Shown: positions 11,076 to 22,560 of the stretch, one piece after another
Layout of the letters: each line of letters begins with the position of its first letter
Numbering within the stretch: position 1 is the first letter of the stretch
DNA from: Symbiodinium natans
Lineage: Eukaryota; Sar; Dinophyceae; Suessiales; Symbiodiniaceae
NCBI GenBank assembly: GCA_905221605.1
Contig: CAJNDS010000604.1
Location: 42,216-106,215, forward strand
Direction: 5' to 3'
Length of the DNA stretch: 64,000 bases
Position numbers and translations under genes: made by a program
The notes under the pieces: generated by a model
Told to the model about the DNA's origin: nothing
What the model saw: the letters and a program-made list of their open reading frames with translations, nothing else
Database searches by the model: none

Positions 11076-14000
11076 TCGGAGAGGGAGCGAGAGAACGAGA
11101 GGAGAGAAGTTGAGGAGGGAGGCTTGGGAGGCTTGGGAGGCTTGGGTTTGCATGTTGGCATGTTGCAGTTGATAAAAAGAGGCTCGAAGGGAGGGAAAGC
11201 AGTTGTATGAAAGCGAAAGCGTTATAAGCCTTGCCCGAGAGACGCAGGAGGCAGCTGGCGGACGTCCAACATCAGCCTCGGACTTGGAGAAACAGAAACA
11301 GAGAAAGATCGAGCGAGAGAGACAGCGAACGGAGGGGACGATACCTACGAAGTCTCACATCAAGACTGGATGCGGGTGCGCCTGGCCCTGAAGCCCCCAA
11401 GAAAGAAATCTGGAGGGAGAGAGGGGGGCAACACCTCAGCTTAAGAGGGGGTCGGAGAGGAGAATGACGGGGTTTCTGCCCCCTCGTTCTCACGAGCGTG
11501 ACACATGTTTCTTAAATTGCGACGTGGTGCAAGAGGCTGCAGAATCTGAAAGAGCACTACATGGAGGAGGCTTGCTTTTGGAGGCAGGCCCGTCCTCCTT
11601 CGCAACCTGGCTCTTGTGGTCCTGTTCAGCCTTGTGGCTGTGAAAGCCTCGTTCGAGTGCACCGAGTTACGTGACAGGAGCCGGGCACTGGACCTCCAGT
11701 TGGAGCTGGCTTCAACAGTTGCAGTCGGGACCTGAAGAAGAAGCTGTGCCATCGTACCCGGCTGCTTCTCATGATGCTGCATGGCATGCTTTCCTGCATG
11801 TCCTGTCCGAGGCTCCCGAGGACAGAAGAGGCCGAAGCGCGGACCGTGTGAAGCGCACCTCTCTTCGGCGCGCAGCGCGATGAAACGAGGCAGCAATGGC
11901 TCCAACGGCCGAGACACGAAGGAAGAGCTGCCAAGAGATGCTGAGGCCAGGATGAGTTCCACTACAGTTGATAGTGAGTTTTAAAGAGAGAGCGCGCGTT
12001 TTCGAAGAGACAGCGAGGTTTTGGTTTTTTTTAGAGGGGGGCGCTGGTCATCGCGAGAGCGTTCTCTGCGGAGGACTCCTTGGACTCGAAGAGGCGCCGG
12101 GCACGGCACCAGGAGGTGGAGAAGCAGCTGGAGGACAAACGGGAAGAGGGACGAGGAATATGATGGGAGGAGAGCGCCCCTTCTGGACAGCACGCAGTCT
12201 CTCTGTGCCATGCTGTGATGAAGGCGATCTTCCGGCATGGACAGCAATTCGCAATCCTTCACGGAAGTCCTGTCAGTACTTCTGCAGGAAGAGCTTAACA
12301 AGCTGCTTCTTTCACGTTGCCGTGCCATCACGCGCATCGTTGGTGATTGGCATCGTGCTGTTGACGGTGCCAACGTTGAAGCCTGCCAATACTCAGGAAA
12401 AATAGGACCTCCGCTGTCTAAATACTCTGGAAAACGCAATTCAAGGCTGTCATTTCTGGAGACCTAATGAGAATCTAATGCAGAGCCGATGCAGCCCAGC
12501 ACGATTAATCCGGAGATGAAACTCAGTGCGTCGAAGGCCACGGGGCCGATGCCCCCAAGCCCACATCAGCAGACCCCCCTATGGGTGTCGACACTCCGCT
12601 AGCAAGACTAGGGGTGGTGAACAAAAACGACGGACCCAGAGAGAATGAGAGAAAGAGAGCATGAATGAATAAAGGAATGATACGATGAAGGAATGAAAGA
12701 CAAAGGAATGAATCGATGAAGGAATGAATGAATGAATGTTTGAGTGAATGAGTGAATGAGTGAATGAATGGATGATTGCATGAATGAATTGAGAGAGAGG
12801 AGAGAACAGAGAGAAAAGAGAGAACAGAGAGGGAGATCACCGAGAGAAAGACGAGAAAGAGCGAGACAGAGAGACGGATGACGCACGTTCGGATCTCGTG
12901 CCACCACGTCCTTTCTGGTTGCCGTGTGTTGAATACGCATCGCCCTTCGGGTTATTCGGGTTGGTGGGGCGAAATCACGAGATCAGGTTTCTCCAACCCC
13001 CCCCCCCCCAAGCAGGAGCTGAAAGCCCGCAAGGTGGAGGCAGAAGCCAGATTGGCCGGCACCTGAGTCTCCCCCCCCCCCGAAATTCTCCCCCCCCCGA
13101 ATTTCTCAGTATTATGAGGGGGAGTCTCTTTTCTCTTAATGTTCGTGATTGTGCTTTATAAGTAGGTTGAGTTAGCTCTTGACAGGGTGTGGTTGTGAAA
13201 TCTTGTGTGTTGCTATGAAGTACAATGAAGGCACGCAGCGAGCTCATGTCCGAGCAGCTGAAGGACCAGGCGTGCCAGCAGGCGCGATTTGAGATCAGGG
13301 AGACTGGTTTGAACACTCTGAGCAATCTCATCGCTTGGCTCTTATACCCCACTTACATCCACTTACCCCACTGCAGGGGGTCGAGCTTCTTTGGGAATGG
13401 GAGCTTTCCGGGTGAACCGCTTCCCCGGCTTCCCCAAGCGGCAGAGACATGGTCGGTTCCTCCTAAGTTCTGGAGCTCACAATTTGGAGATCTCGTTGGA
13501 GCGCATCGCACGTGTCACATGGGCAATCTGCTACTCTGGACTCACACCTCTCAAAAACTTATCACTCTCTTCATTAATGGCCATTGGTGCCGTGACCTCC
13601 CTGGTGTGTCTCGCTGTTGGATCTAACACCTCAATTGGAGGCCGTGCAGCTCTTGACTCAGAAAGATGGCACTGGGCCAGCTGACACCTTTGCGCCGGGA
13701 AGCCCAAACTCTTGAAAGGCTGCAGAGATGACTGGAAGGGAGAAGAGGGGCCAAGAGGGGAAGGGAGGAGAGCGGAGAGCAGCCTCGACCGTGACGCAAA
13801 AGTGCACCCGTGTGCCTTGAGGAGCTCCCTCGGCGAAGCGGAGGCGCCCACACTCCGTTGGGCCCGGGCGCTCAGATCTGAGAGCAGCACTTAAACAATC
13901 AGCGCCCCGCACCTCTCTCTTTCTGGGAGAACTCTGATGGGAAGCAGCCTGTATTCGAACATGGCGGAAAAAATGGAGTTACTCCCAATGATGTTTCGTG

Positions 14001-14455
14001 ATTGGGATTCACGGGTGAAGCAACTGCTGGCACAGACATGAAAGTCAAGACCAGCAGAATGAGGCAGAAGCCGAGCTTCTGTTGTTGGCTCTTGTCTTGA
14101 GGGTTTTGTCAGGTTAGCAGCTGGCGGCCAACACGTCTGCTGTAATATAGTGGTTAGTATGTCCGTCACGCGGAAGACCCAAGTTCAATTTCCGACGGAG
14201 GAGTGTTTGCCCAAAATGTTATGCTTCTTTCTCTATCAAGCTCTCTCTGCTCTCTCCACTCTCTCTCGCTCTTTCGCTCTCTCTTTCCTTTTCTCTCTCC
14301 ATCTATCTCTGCACAATACTGCACATACCTCAGAGTTCTCTCAGTTCTCTCTTTCTTTGTTTTCTCACTTCTTGTTTGTTTTGCTTTGCTTTCACCTCTC
14401 CTCCAAGCAGAGGCGCAGCACCAGATCGAGGCGCGCTGGCGCCAGCTGGCCGGGT
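10965..14455 (+). CDS. Candidate multi-exon coiled-coil gene (fragmentary exons)
   Basis: I do not recognise a family. Several short plus-strand pieces read as amphipathic, Glu/Gln/Arg/Leu-rich helix, while the DNA between them is simple repeat. Examples: about 10970-11010 (QEALEENVALRTPK), 11650-11700 (ECTELRDRSRALDLQLELAS), 12080-12150 (RARHQEVEKQLEDKREEG), 13015-13060 (ELKARKVEAEARLAG), 13228-13297 (SELMSEQLKDQACQQARFE) and 14407-14455 (AEAQHQIEARWRQLAG). Each is about 45-80 bases. They lie on the same strand and could be exons of one long coiled-coil protein, but no continuous frame or splice chain was proved. The extent given covers the pieces and is not a gene model. Confidence 0.33.
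11041..11073 (+). repeat. Poly-G tract
   Basis: Thirty-three consecutive G, lying in the candidate intronic DNA of the coiled-coil region. Confidence 0.9.
12655..12790 (+). repeat. GAAT-type tetranucleotide repeat
   Basis: Repeated GAATGAAT, GAGTGAAT and GAAGGAAT units. The Ser/Phe/His-rich frame on the minus strand is a by-product. Confidence 0.85.
14139..14204 (+). pseudogene. tRNA-Asp(GTC)-like relic
   Basis: The segment matches a eukaryotic tRNA-Asp through the D-arm (ATATAGTGGTTAGTAT), around the anticodon (GTCACGCGG-AGACC) and in the T-loop (GTTCAATT), followed by CCGACGG. About four bases are missing from the 5' half of the anticodon arm, the T-stem does not pair well and the 5' acceptor strand does not match the 3' strand. 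It is therefore a decayed tRNA or the head of a tRNA-derived SINE, not a working gene. Confidence 0.6.
14205..14400 (+). repeat. CT-rich low-complexity DNA
   Basis: CTCTCT/CTTT-rich stretch right after the tRNA relic. No gene. Confidence 0.6.
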
Positions 14456-14689
14456 CCTCACGGAGCCCCTGTGCTTCCCCAAATTCCCCAAGCAGCCCCA
14501 AACAGCCCCAAACAGTCCAGTGTTGGCATTCTAAATTCAAGGATTGCCGACATTCTGAGGACTGTTGCCGCGTTCCTGGGCTCCTGGTCTCCCTTTGTCT
14601 CCCTTCGTCTCTCTTTGGCTCCCGTCGTCTGTACTGTTTCTTTCAAATGCCTTTGACTGTTTGGGGTCTTCGGTGGTGTAATTGTAAAC

Positions 14690-14860
14690 GCTTACGCGCC
14701 GCCTCGGCTGCCGGGCCGGCTCAGAGCATGCATTATGTGCACAGGGGCGTCCCTGTGAAAAGGGTTGGTTGCACAACATACGCTTATCAAGCTGACGGGA
14801 GAAGGCTTTAGGAAGCTTCGAGGGGGAGGACAAGGGGCCCAGTGCAGGGCGTGCAAGGGG
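14690..14860 (+). repeat. Low-copy module M, left part
   Basis: Shares AACGCTTACGCGCCGCCTCGG-like sequence and GCCGGGCCGGCTCAGAGCAT with about 25415-25560, continuing into GGGTTGGTTG. The module resumes at about 15560. The 550-bp TIR element and G-tracts separate the two parts here, whereas the 25.4 kb copy is continuous. Confidence 0.75.
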
Positions 14861-14861
14861 G

Positions 14862-14920
14862 TTGGGGGGTGGGGGGGGGGTGGGGGGAGTTGGGGGGGTT
14901 GGGGGGTTGGGGGGGCCGGT

Positions 14921-14964
<44 letters not shown>

Positions 14965-14966
14965 GG
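14862..14966 (+). repeat. Long G-rich tract
   Basis: About 100 bases of nearly pure G with scattered T and one CC. The second half is uninterrupted. It lies immediately left of TIR element copy B. Confidence 0.9.
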
Positions 14967-14976
14967 TGGGTGTCTT

Positions 14977-15526
14977 GGACGCTTAACGTCTATTCTGCGC
15001 GTGCTCTTTGTTTTCTTGGATTCTTCCCGAAAACCAATTGTTCTCGTTTGTTTGGCACTTCAACGCGGAAGGCGTTCTATCGGATCGCTTTTTGGCGAAA
15101 CAGGCCACGAAGAGGAGACGGTCAACATTTTGACGGGAGGCCACGGACACGACACGGTCAAGCGAGTTCGGAACATTTTGCTGGGAGAGGGGTGTGGCGT
15201 GGGGAGGCAATGGACCATGCCTGAAGGTTGACGGACGGGTTCGGGGGGGGAGCACGGATGGGGAGCGTGACATTGGGTTGATGGGCAAGGGAGTGGGGAC
15301 GCGTGGACGCCCCTCCGAGCCCTGCGCGTGCTCCGCGCCCGCCGCACCCACCGCACCCGCCGCGCCCTCCGCGCCGATCCGCGCCCTCCGCGCCCCCGCC
15401 CGGGACACAGTGTGCTGATGCTAAGGGTGCATTGCGTCTATTCTGCGTTGCGTCTATTCTGCGGGTGTTTCCTTTGTAAAGTATTGTTTACAAGGCACGC
15501 ACGTGCAGCATAGCCTTTAAGTGTCC
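14977..15526 (-). mobile_element. GGAC-TIR element, copy B (non-autonomous)
   Basis: Reverse-orientation homologue of the element at 4073-4718: internal blocks such as AACATTTTGCTGGGAGAGG, TTTGTTTTCTTGGATTC and TGCTGATGCTAAGGGTGCAT match copy A in reverse complement. It begins GGACGCTTAACG and ends TTTAAGTGTCC. The pentamer GTCTT directly abuts both ends (14972-14976 and 15527-15531), a likely target-site duplication. It splits a module whose paralogue at 25.4-25.74 kb is uninterrupted, so that site acts as an empty-site control. The internal GC-rich minisatellite is shorter than in copy A. No transposase is encoded. Confidence 0.82.
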
Positions 15527-15537
15527 GTCTTACGGGG

Positions 15538-15620
15538 GTGGTGGGGGGGGGGGGGGGGCAGCTGCTCCAAGCGATCGGGGTGGGTCCAAACAGAGTGGGT
15601 TGGGGGGGGGGGGGGGTGGG
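15538..15620 (+). repeat. G-tracts flanking copy B, right side
   Basis: Two G-runs of about 15 bases (15545-15559 and 15603-15617) separated by the start of the right half of module M. Confidence 0.8.
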
Positions 15621-15680
15621 GACCGGTCAATTCTGCACGGCGTCTCGGCAGGAAGCTGAGGCGAATGTTGCTCCAAAGAC
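15560..15680 (+). repeat. Low-copy module M, right part
   Basis: GCAGCTGCTCCAAG and the later AGGAAGC(T/C)GAGGCGAAT match about 25620-25725. Continuation of the module interrupted by copy B. Confidence 0.7.
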
Positions 15681-15689
15681 CTTTGAAGA

Positions 15690-16180
15690 ATCATCTGTTG
15701 TTGTGCTCAGCCCTGCTTTTCATTGCACGTTAACTTTCTGAAACAAAGGCATCTGCGAGGAAGGGCAGTGGAAAGAGCGATAGATGGAAAAAGAAAAGGG
15801 GAGCTCCCGTGCCCCAATGCGCTGTCCGCGTGACCCCATCGAAGTGGTCGAAGTGTTGTTGCGTCTGCACCGGTGACTGCTCAGCCCCTCCTTTGCGCAG
15901 CTTTTGGCTCAAAACATGCCCGCCCCCGTCTCGAAGATCTGAAGATCTGCAGCTTGCTCCCCAAAGTGTGCCAACGTCCCACACAAGCAGAACACACCCA
16001 CCAGACCGAGGAGAGAGAGCAAGAGAGAGATAGAGACAGGAAGAAAAGGAGGACAGACCACACGCTGCACGCACACGCGCACACGCACACGCGCGCGTGC
16101 ACACGCGCAGAACAGAAAGAAGCAAGACGTCAACTGCCCGGCACAGCCCTTTGTCAAGTGTGCAAAATCCTGAAGCCTGC
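15690..16180. other. Unassigned DNA with an ACGC/ACAC microsatellite
   Basis: No gene recognised. A CACGCGCACACGCACAC tract lies at 16068-16106. An 11-base match to the dinoflagellate spliced leader occurs at 15902-15912 (see rejected items). Confidence 0.45.
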
Positions 16181-16189
16181 AGATGGTTC

Positions 16190-19100
16190 GAGATGGTTCG
16201 CGTGCCATGGGAATGCATCGGGCTCTGCGTGCTGACCTACATCATGGTCCACGTCTCCTGCCAGGCACCGATCACGGCGCATGTTTGCCTTGAGAGGATC
16301 AATGTGAGAGTCAAGGAGTTTTTTTGCAGGTATTCCCCGATGAAACTACAGATACAAAGCTTCAAATGCATTGAACGCCACGGTCGACGCCACGTGACGT
16401 CCAGAATCTGCATATCAGCGAGAGATGCGAGAGCTACCCGCTACCCCGGCTGCCAAGTTGCTCGCAGGTCATCACCTGCTCCCTGCCGTATCTGCAAGAA
16501 GATCGGCATTTTGAGGCCCAGTGCTGGGGGACAACTCTTGAATGTGGCCCTAAGCGAGAGTGGGATCTGCATATCGGAGTCCAGAACGGCACCACAACAA
16601 AAACGGCGGTGCACTAAGTGCAGAACGAGCCATAGATGTACCCGAAACACAATATCAGTTTACGAAGAAGACACGAGTGTGCATATATATATATATATAA
16701 GTATGTGCGTTATATATACATATATGTATGTGTTTATTCCTTGCTCATCTGGCTGGAGGAGTGGAAGACGAGCGATTGCGGCGTCGTCCTCGGGCTCGCG
16801 GCCCTGGCTGCCGCAGTGGGCTATGGAGTCCACGGTCCGATGATCGATCGCCGGAGCCCCTGAGATGTCACAAGGGCCCTCGCCACCTTTCATGCCCGCG
16901 GGCTCCCCTCTCACCGTCTCCCTCGGATCAACGGGACTTTGGGCGAAAGAGCACAACGTTTGGACCCGACAAGCTACGGCAGAGTTCCGCAAGCACTTCA
17001 CTGGAACCCTGCAGCAAAGGACCTTGCAGGCCCCAAGGCCCAAAGGCCCAAAAGCCTGGCGACAACAAACACAAACTTTTCAGAGCACTCTTCGCTTAGC
17101 GAGACCGATGTCCAAAAGTGCATCTCCCGCACCTTTTCTTGACATAAGAAAGCGTACATACCCTGTTACACAGCGGACGCACATGCAAACCAAGATTAGT
17201 ACGAGAAAGTATCCGCGCTTGCCCACAAGGCGCACAGGAGCTAGTAGCGAGCGAGAGTGCCGTGATTGTACAGGGCGAGAGCACGAAAGCTTGGGTTCTG
17301 ACTTCTGACGAGCTCCCTTAAGGCTTAAGGTTTTGAGCCCCAGTTGTGGAATGTTCTCAAAATGGGAGCTTCCAACAATATTTTCCTGGGAGCTCTTGAA
17401 GTGCATCCCGCGGCGCTGGGCTTTCTCAGGTTTCGGCGTCGTTTTTGGACTGAGTACTGCCTTGGGAGGCCGCAGAGAAGTCAGAGAAGTGTTGAAGTGT
17501 GTGCTCTCACGGCTGAGTATTGAGGGGCTCAGTTGGGATGGCCAGGCTGCAGTTTGGGCGCGGCTTTGATCGCCACAGCTCGGACACAGGACCCCAGCGG
17601 AAAGCCAAGAAGGAAGTGGGGCCAGCAGTGGCAGCACATAGGAATGCACTGGGCTTGCAGGATGGATCAAGTTTTGCACGAATCAGTGCCCAACATGTGC
17701 ACTCAACATGCTCTCTTTCGGTGAGCGCAGGGTGCCTTCGTGACGGGTGCCGTCTTGATTCGCTTTAGCTACGCCGCAGGGTGGCCTTCAGAAATGAAGG
17801 CGGAGACTTCCTCAAAACTTCACCTAATTTGATAGGACCTTCCTGCAATACATGCATGCGGCACGCGTCATTACATGTCGTCAATTTGGTGCTCTCTGAA
17901 GGCACTGAAGCTGCTTGTGCCGGAGGAGTTCCAGGAGAGGGCACTCGGCTCACTCCTCCTCTTTGCTCTCTTAACTGCAGACTTCCCCATCATATACTCA
18001 TTCGGCGGCTCTTCTCTTGTTCCCCTCGATTCTACGTTCTCTACGTTCTGTTAGAACTAAAGAACACCCCATCAAAGCCCTTTATGTATATATATGTACA
18101 TACATAAGCAGCCCCCCCTCACACTGGGCTGCAAATCGAGCTTCCTCTCGGCCTCTTCTCGAGGGCTTAGCGGTGTCGGCCCTGGGCTTCGCCTCGCGCG
18201 GCGGCGCCATCCTCGGCCGCAGCCTCTTCGGAGCGCGGGGCCCAAAGTTCAAAGATTCAAAGCAGTTAGCAAATGTTAGCAATGATGAGCAAAGCAGCCG
18301 TTTGAGCCAGAGCCCTTCAAGGCTTTAAGGCCTTGGAGACCATCGCCCGAAGCAGAACAGGTCAAAGAACATGGAATCGCAAAAGAATACATAGAAGTAC
18401 ATGCATCAGTGAGGTGTTTCTTTTCCTCTTGAAGGCTGTCGCTTCTTCTTTCAGGCTCTGCTCTTTCTGATTTGCTTCCATGTTTGCTGGTGCAGCGTAT
18501 GTCTGAGTCTTTTTGCTAATCGCCTTTCCCTCGACTTGGCGGTCAGAGATCTGGGGAGAAGTTGTTCCACAATCGGCAAGCAGCGGCAAAGCAGCAACGT
18601 GCAAAGAAGGCACAGAAACGCTGGTCACGCACTGCGTTCCGCGGCGTTCCGAATCCGCCAAGCTAAGGGGGAACTCCACGGGACGCGCGTCCTTGGGCGT
18701 TCCACGTGGCGTTCCGCGGCGTTCCGAATCCGTCAAGCTAGCTAAGGGGGAACTCCACAGGACGTGTGTCCCGGCGGCTTTCCACATGGCGTTCCACGTG
18801 GCGTTCCGCAGCGTTCCGAATCGGTCATGCTAAGGGGGAACTCCACAGGACACGCGTCCGGCGTTCCACCTAACCTTCCTAGGGGGCCGTTTGTCTTCGT
18901 TGCTCTGCTGGGGTGCTGACGCTGGTGCTGGCCCATCCGTGGCGGCATCAGGTGCTGCTGCAGAGTTTCACATGGAGGCAGATCGCCTGGCAGGCGGCAC
19001 GTTATGACTGTGTTGCCTGTGTGCAGATCCGCGCGGTGCTTTCGCCAGCACGCCAGCACTTGCGAAACTCGAGTTGCTTTGGGAAGGCTGCCCGAGTGCT

Positions 19101-21400
19101 TCTCATCGTTGGAGGCTTCTCGCGGTGATGTTCACTCAGATGTTCACTCAGAGGTCTCTCAGAGGTCTCTCAGCTCTGGGCGCGCCTTGTGCTCTTCGCT
19201 CTTCGTTTGAAGGCATTGCGGTGCTACTGATACAAGGGCTGGTGGCTTCGGCTGCGAAGAAAGTCGCTCGGCAAAAGGAGGCTCCTCTTCAACTCCTCTC
19301 CGCTCTCCTCAACTCCTCTCCTCAACTCTCCTCTCCTCAACTCAACTCTCTTCCCTTCTTTCTTCCCTTTTGTATTTCTCGCCACTCTCTCTTTTTGTTA
19401 ACCCCCGCCTCTTCCCCGCCCCCCCCCCCCCCTTCTTTGGGCGTTCTCTCTCTTAAACTCCGAGGCGCCCTCGGCGGTGCCGAAGCCGGTGCGAGGGCTC
19501 CGAGACTTGCTGCAGGCGCGAGGCGAAGAAAGAGCAAACAACAGCTGATCACGGAGAGTAAGGGAGGGATAGAAAGAAAAAGCAAACAAAGAAGCTGAGA
19601 TCCCCTCTTTTTAATTTTGTTGTTGTTGCTTTCTTGCTCTCTTGTGCTTCTTCTTTGCTAGTGTTGCTTTTTTTGTAAAATGAGAAGCCCCTCTCCTTGG
19701 CTCTCCCCTTCTCCTACAGTGTAGCTACAGGAGCCTTCGGTGTGGCTGGTCACGGCCGCCTTCTCGTGTCTCTGCCACGTCCAGCACGCCGACGACTTCA
19801 TGCCCCTCCTCTTCCAGGGCCTCACGAAGTCCAAGAACGCCACGATCTGGAGCTGCGTGTACCCAGGCGCATTCCCCTTGCTGCAGCCGGCTGCAGCATG
19901 GGAGTATGTGCAGCAACGGAGCATCTCGCTGTTGAAGTGCCCCTGCAGAGGAGGCGGCATCACGGCCATGGTCTTGAACACCTGGAAGGGCAACCTCCTG
20001 CACCCATCTTGCACGAAAGAGAGGGAGGAAGACGCCCCCCTGATTTTTCACTCGAATACACACCAATACATTCAATACATGCGAAGACGGCCAAGACGTG
20101 CGATGCAAGGCAACGGCGGCAGCGTGAGCAGCTCTACGTCACCAGCAGCGTGTTGGCGGCTTCCCTGCTCACGCTGCTGCTCTTCATCCCGGCCCCTTGG
20201 CTTTCACGAGCGATGCGGGGTTCCAGCTGTTTCCTCTCTCTAAGCTGCTCTGGCTTTGCCTGATTTGCCTGTGCCCCAAAATGCAGGCAGGCGAAGCCGA
20301 CGAATCCATCGATCGCACGATCATCGCGGCCGTGTTGCTGTCGCGGGGCCAAGCTCATCCAGAACTTAAGTGATGTTGAAGCAGGGGTTATATTACTGTT
20401 TTTGGTGAGTGTATACAAGGTTCCTTTTTTATGTTGGGGAGTGTGTACCTTGGGTGTCGTTGTGGGGGTGCAAGAAACATAAACCCTTCTTCATGTGGGC
20501 AAGTTTGGCCTTGAAATGCCCACTACTGGAGGTCGCAGTGGTAAAAGTACGTTGTGTGTGCCTGCACATGCCTGCACATGCCTGCACCCTATCGCGTCAG
20601 CCCAGGTTCTTCGTGGCCTTCTGCTGCGCCGGGAACCTGCAGAGCAAAGCAGAGCTTTCTCCCAGATCAGTGAGGGATACCTGAGGCCGTGCCGTATTAC
20701 TTGGTTCCCAACCTCTTTGCCTTTGACCTTATGGGGACGGAGTGTGCCACACTCATCGGTTTCTTTGAGCCACGCCCCCAGATTTGCTTCGAAGAAGCCA
20801 TGTCCCGCTGTAGGATGTTATCAAGCCGGGCGCGCCCTGCGTCACGAATCAGATTTACCTTGGGGGCTGTACGAATTCGTTTCTGTGAGGAGTAGGGCTT
20901 AGAGCCAGGGCTCCGCAACAGCACGGGGAGAAGTTTGGATGCCACAATATGAGTTGCTTGTGCTGTATCTGACAGAGCCTTGGCAGGATGACTTCCTTCA
21001 GCAGCATGATGCCCGCCTCCAGCTCAGTGGATCCAAAGCACAACTAGGCCTGGCCAAAGGCATGGCTCAAGGAGAGTTCGCCCCGAGGCACACATGGTGC
21101 TGCTGCGGATAGTCAGGAGCCAAGCTGTGACACAGAACGGTGCCAACGAGCTGTGAGCTGTAAGTAAGCTCCCTCTCTGTCTCTCTCTCTCTCTCTCTCT
21201 GTCTCCCTCTCTCCCTCTCTCTTTCACTTTTACACTCACACACGCCTTTCACCGAGAAAGAGAGAGAGAGAGTGGGAGAGCTTGCTTCTTGCTGTTGCTT
21301 CCTGAGGCCGGGGACTGGGGCTGGACATGGGGCGTGCTGCAGATGGCGCTGACCACGGCCGGTGCTGCCGGCTTCCTCGCCCTCGCCCTCCCTAGGCAAT
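16190..21400 (+). CDS. Scattered hydrophobic exon-like pieces, possible membrane protein
   Basis: I do not recognise a family. Plus-strand pieces that read as membrane-spanning helix occur near 16205-16265 (WECIGLCVLTYIMVHVSC), 18160-18245 (LAVSALGFASRGGAILGR), 20607-20640 (FFVAFCCAGNLQ), 20695-20790 (PNLFAFDLMGTECATLIGFF) and 21335-21395 (MALTTAGAAGFLALALPR). Simple repeats separate them. They could be exons of one multi-span transporter-like protein or of several genes. No splice chain was established, so the extent covers the pieces and is not a gene model. DNA between the pieces shows no other recognisable gene. Confidence 0.25.
16683..16735. repeat. TA/TATATACA microsatellite
   Basis: TATATATA with ATACATATAT variants. 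Confidence 0.85.
18637..18865 (+). repeat. Tandem repeat of about 75-90 bp, three units
   Basis: Units contain GCGTTCCGAATC(C/G)G followed by CCAAGCTAAGGGGGAACTCC or a close variant and then AC(A/G)GGACGCGTGTCC. They start near 18645, 18719 and 18809. Adjacent short GGCGTTCC(A/G)CG repeats complete the array. Confidence 0.85.
19270..19370 (+). repeat. CTCAACTC-type pyrimidine repeat
   Basis: Repeated CAACTCCTCTC units. Together with a poly-C run at 19422-19434 it fills the stretch ahead of module A. Confidence 0.7.
19738..20250 (+). CDS. Module A: candidate exons, unknown product
   Basis: A GC-rich piece (about 19738-20025) is open in the plus frame starting WLVTAAFSCLCHVQHADDF and ending near VLNTWKGNLLHP. 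After an AT-richer gap, a second piece (about 20120-20215) reads REQLYVTSSVLAASLLTLLL, a likely membrane helix. Parts of both recur at 25.31-25.35 and 25.77-25.82 kb. In that paralogue the plus frame is broken by a stop after NTW, while the opposite-strand frame (FQVFKTMAVMPP here, YQVFETTAMMPP there) stays open. Strand assignment is therefore uncertain. No family recognised. Confidence 0.3.
21176..21275 (+). repeat. CT then GA microsatellites
   Basis: CTCTCTGTCTCTC tract followed by AGAGAGAGAG near 21260. Confidence 0.8.
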
Positions 21401-21809
21401 GGCCGAATGTGTGGGGGATGGGGGATGGGGTGGGAGGGGGATACAAAACAGCAGAAAATAGTAGATCATAGCCATATAGTATGACATAGTAGACCTGCGA
21501 CCTCATGTTCGTCTCCGTTGTCCGAGTCCAACCCTGCTGACAAAGTTCGAGACAAAGTTTCCCAGGTGGCGAGGCCTCATTGGCTTGCCTCGAGGCGCGG
21601 CTGAGACGTCTTTGCCGCGAGAGGATTCGAGAGTCTTTGTTCTTTGTGAGTCGCACGTGCGAGTGTCGCAGGAGTGATTGAAGATGGCCACGTTGCTGGC
21701 TACACCCGGTTTAACTCGAGGGGTGCACAGGAAAAGCTCCACTGAATACCCTGAATCTGCTTTGAATCTCGTTTCAAAAAGTGATCCGGTGGATCACCCT
21801 TTTTCCGTT

Positions 21810-22560
21810 TCCAGCAACGGCCGAATAGGCCGCGAGAGAGATTTGAGAGCGCAGCAAGAAGTCAGAAAGGTCGCTTGAAATGGTTTGACATACCCTCGGA
21901 GATCCCGCGCGAGCATGTTTTCTTTCGGGCATCGCCCTCTGTTTCTGACCTTTTTTTCAAACTTTGCAGAGCGAGTTCCTTTGTGGTGAAGATGTTGCGT
22001 GGTTTACTTTATGCATGCTTGTGTGAAAAGTTGGCCACATCGGCAGTGTTTGCCACAGATGGACTGGCATGGCCAGCGGCTACCGCGCGGCCACAGTTGA
22101 GATGGATATTCTACTTTGGGTGGGCCAGCATTTGACGCCGCTGACTATTCTACAGAGACAGTGAGAGACGATTAAGAGAAAGGCCGCCATGGACCGGGAC
22201 ATATACCGGGACACGAGGTCTGCCGTCCATCGCGTCCCCTCGCGGAGAGCCCGGTGCCACCTCCGGTGGCATTCCGCGGCCCACTGGGGACAAAAGACAG
22301 GGACGGCTCAGCGTTGTTTAGCGTTGTTCGGGTCTTTAGCAACTCCGGTTCATGGAACTCAATGATGGAAATGTTTTCTTAAGCGTTCTATACATATATA
22401 TGTATCCCAGTTAGGTACTGAAGAACTTTGTGCCAACGGGTCGCTGCCCTTCATCTAGTGGCCGGAAGAAGGAAGAAGGAAAGCCGAGCATAGGCTGTCG
22501 GCGAGGCATACCGTTGCACGCAGGACAGAAGAATGAACGGACGGACTGGGCGGTACTGCT
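21810..22560 (+). repeat. Module B (dispersed repeat, first copy)
   Basis: Shares ordered blocks with 26560-27560: CGAATAGGCCG, CTCGGAGATC, TTGGCCACATCGGCAGT-like DNA, GAGAAAGGCCGCCATGGA, GGACACGAGGTCT, GCTCAGCGTTGTT, AAGCGTTCTA, GGTACTGAA, GGCATACCGTTGCA-like DNA and ACGGACTG. Spacing differs by small insertions and deletions. No conserved frame is evident. A gene or old transposon remnant is equally possible. Confidence 0.7.

Noticed and set aside
15902-15912. TTTTGGCTCAA, an 11-base match to the spliced leader
   Set aside because: The final G and the upstream CCGTAGCCA are absent, and a chance match of this length is plausible in 64 kb searched on both strands. There is no SL-gene context (donor GT, Sm-like site).
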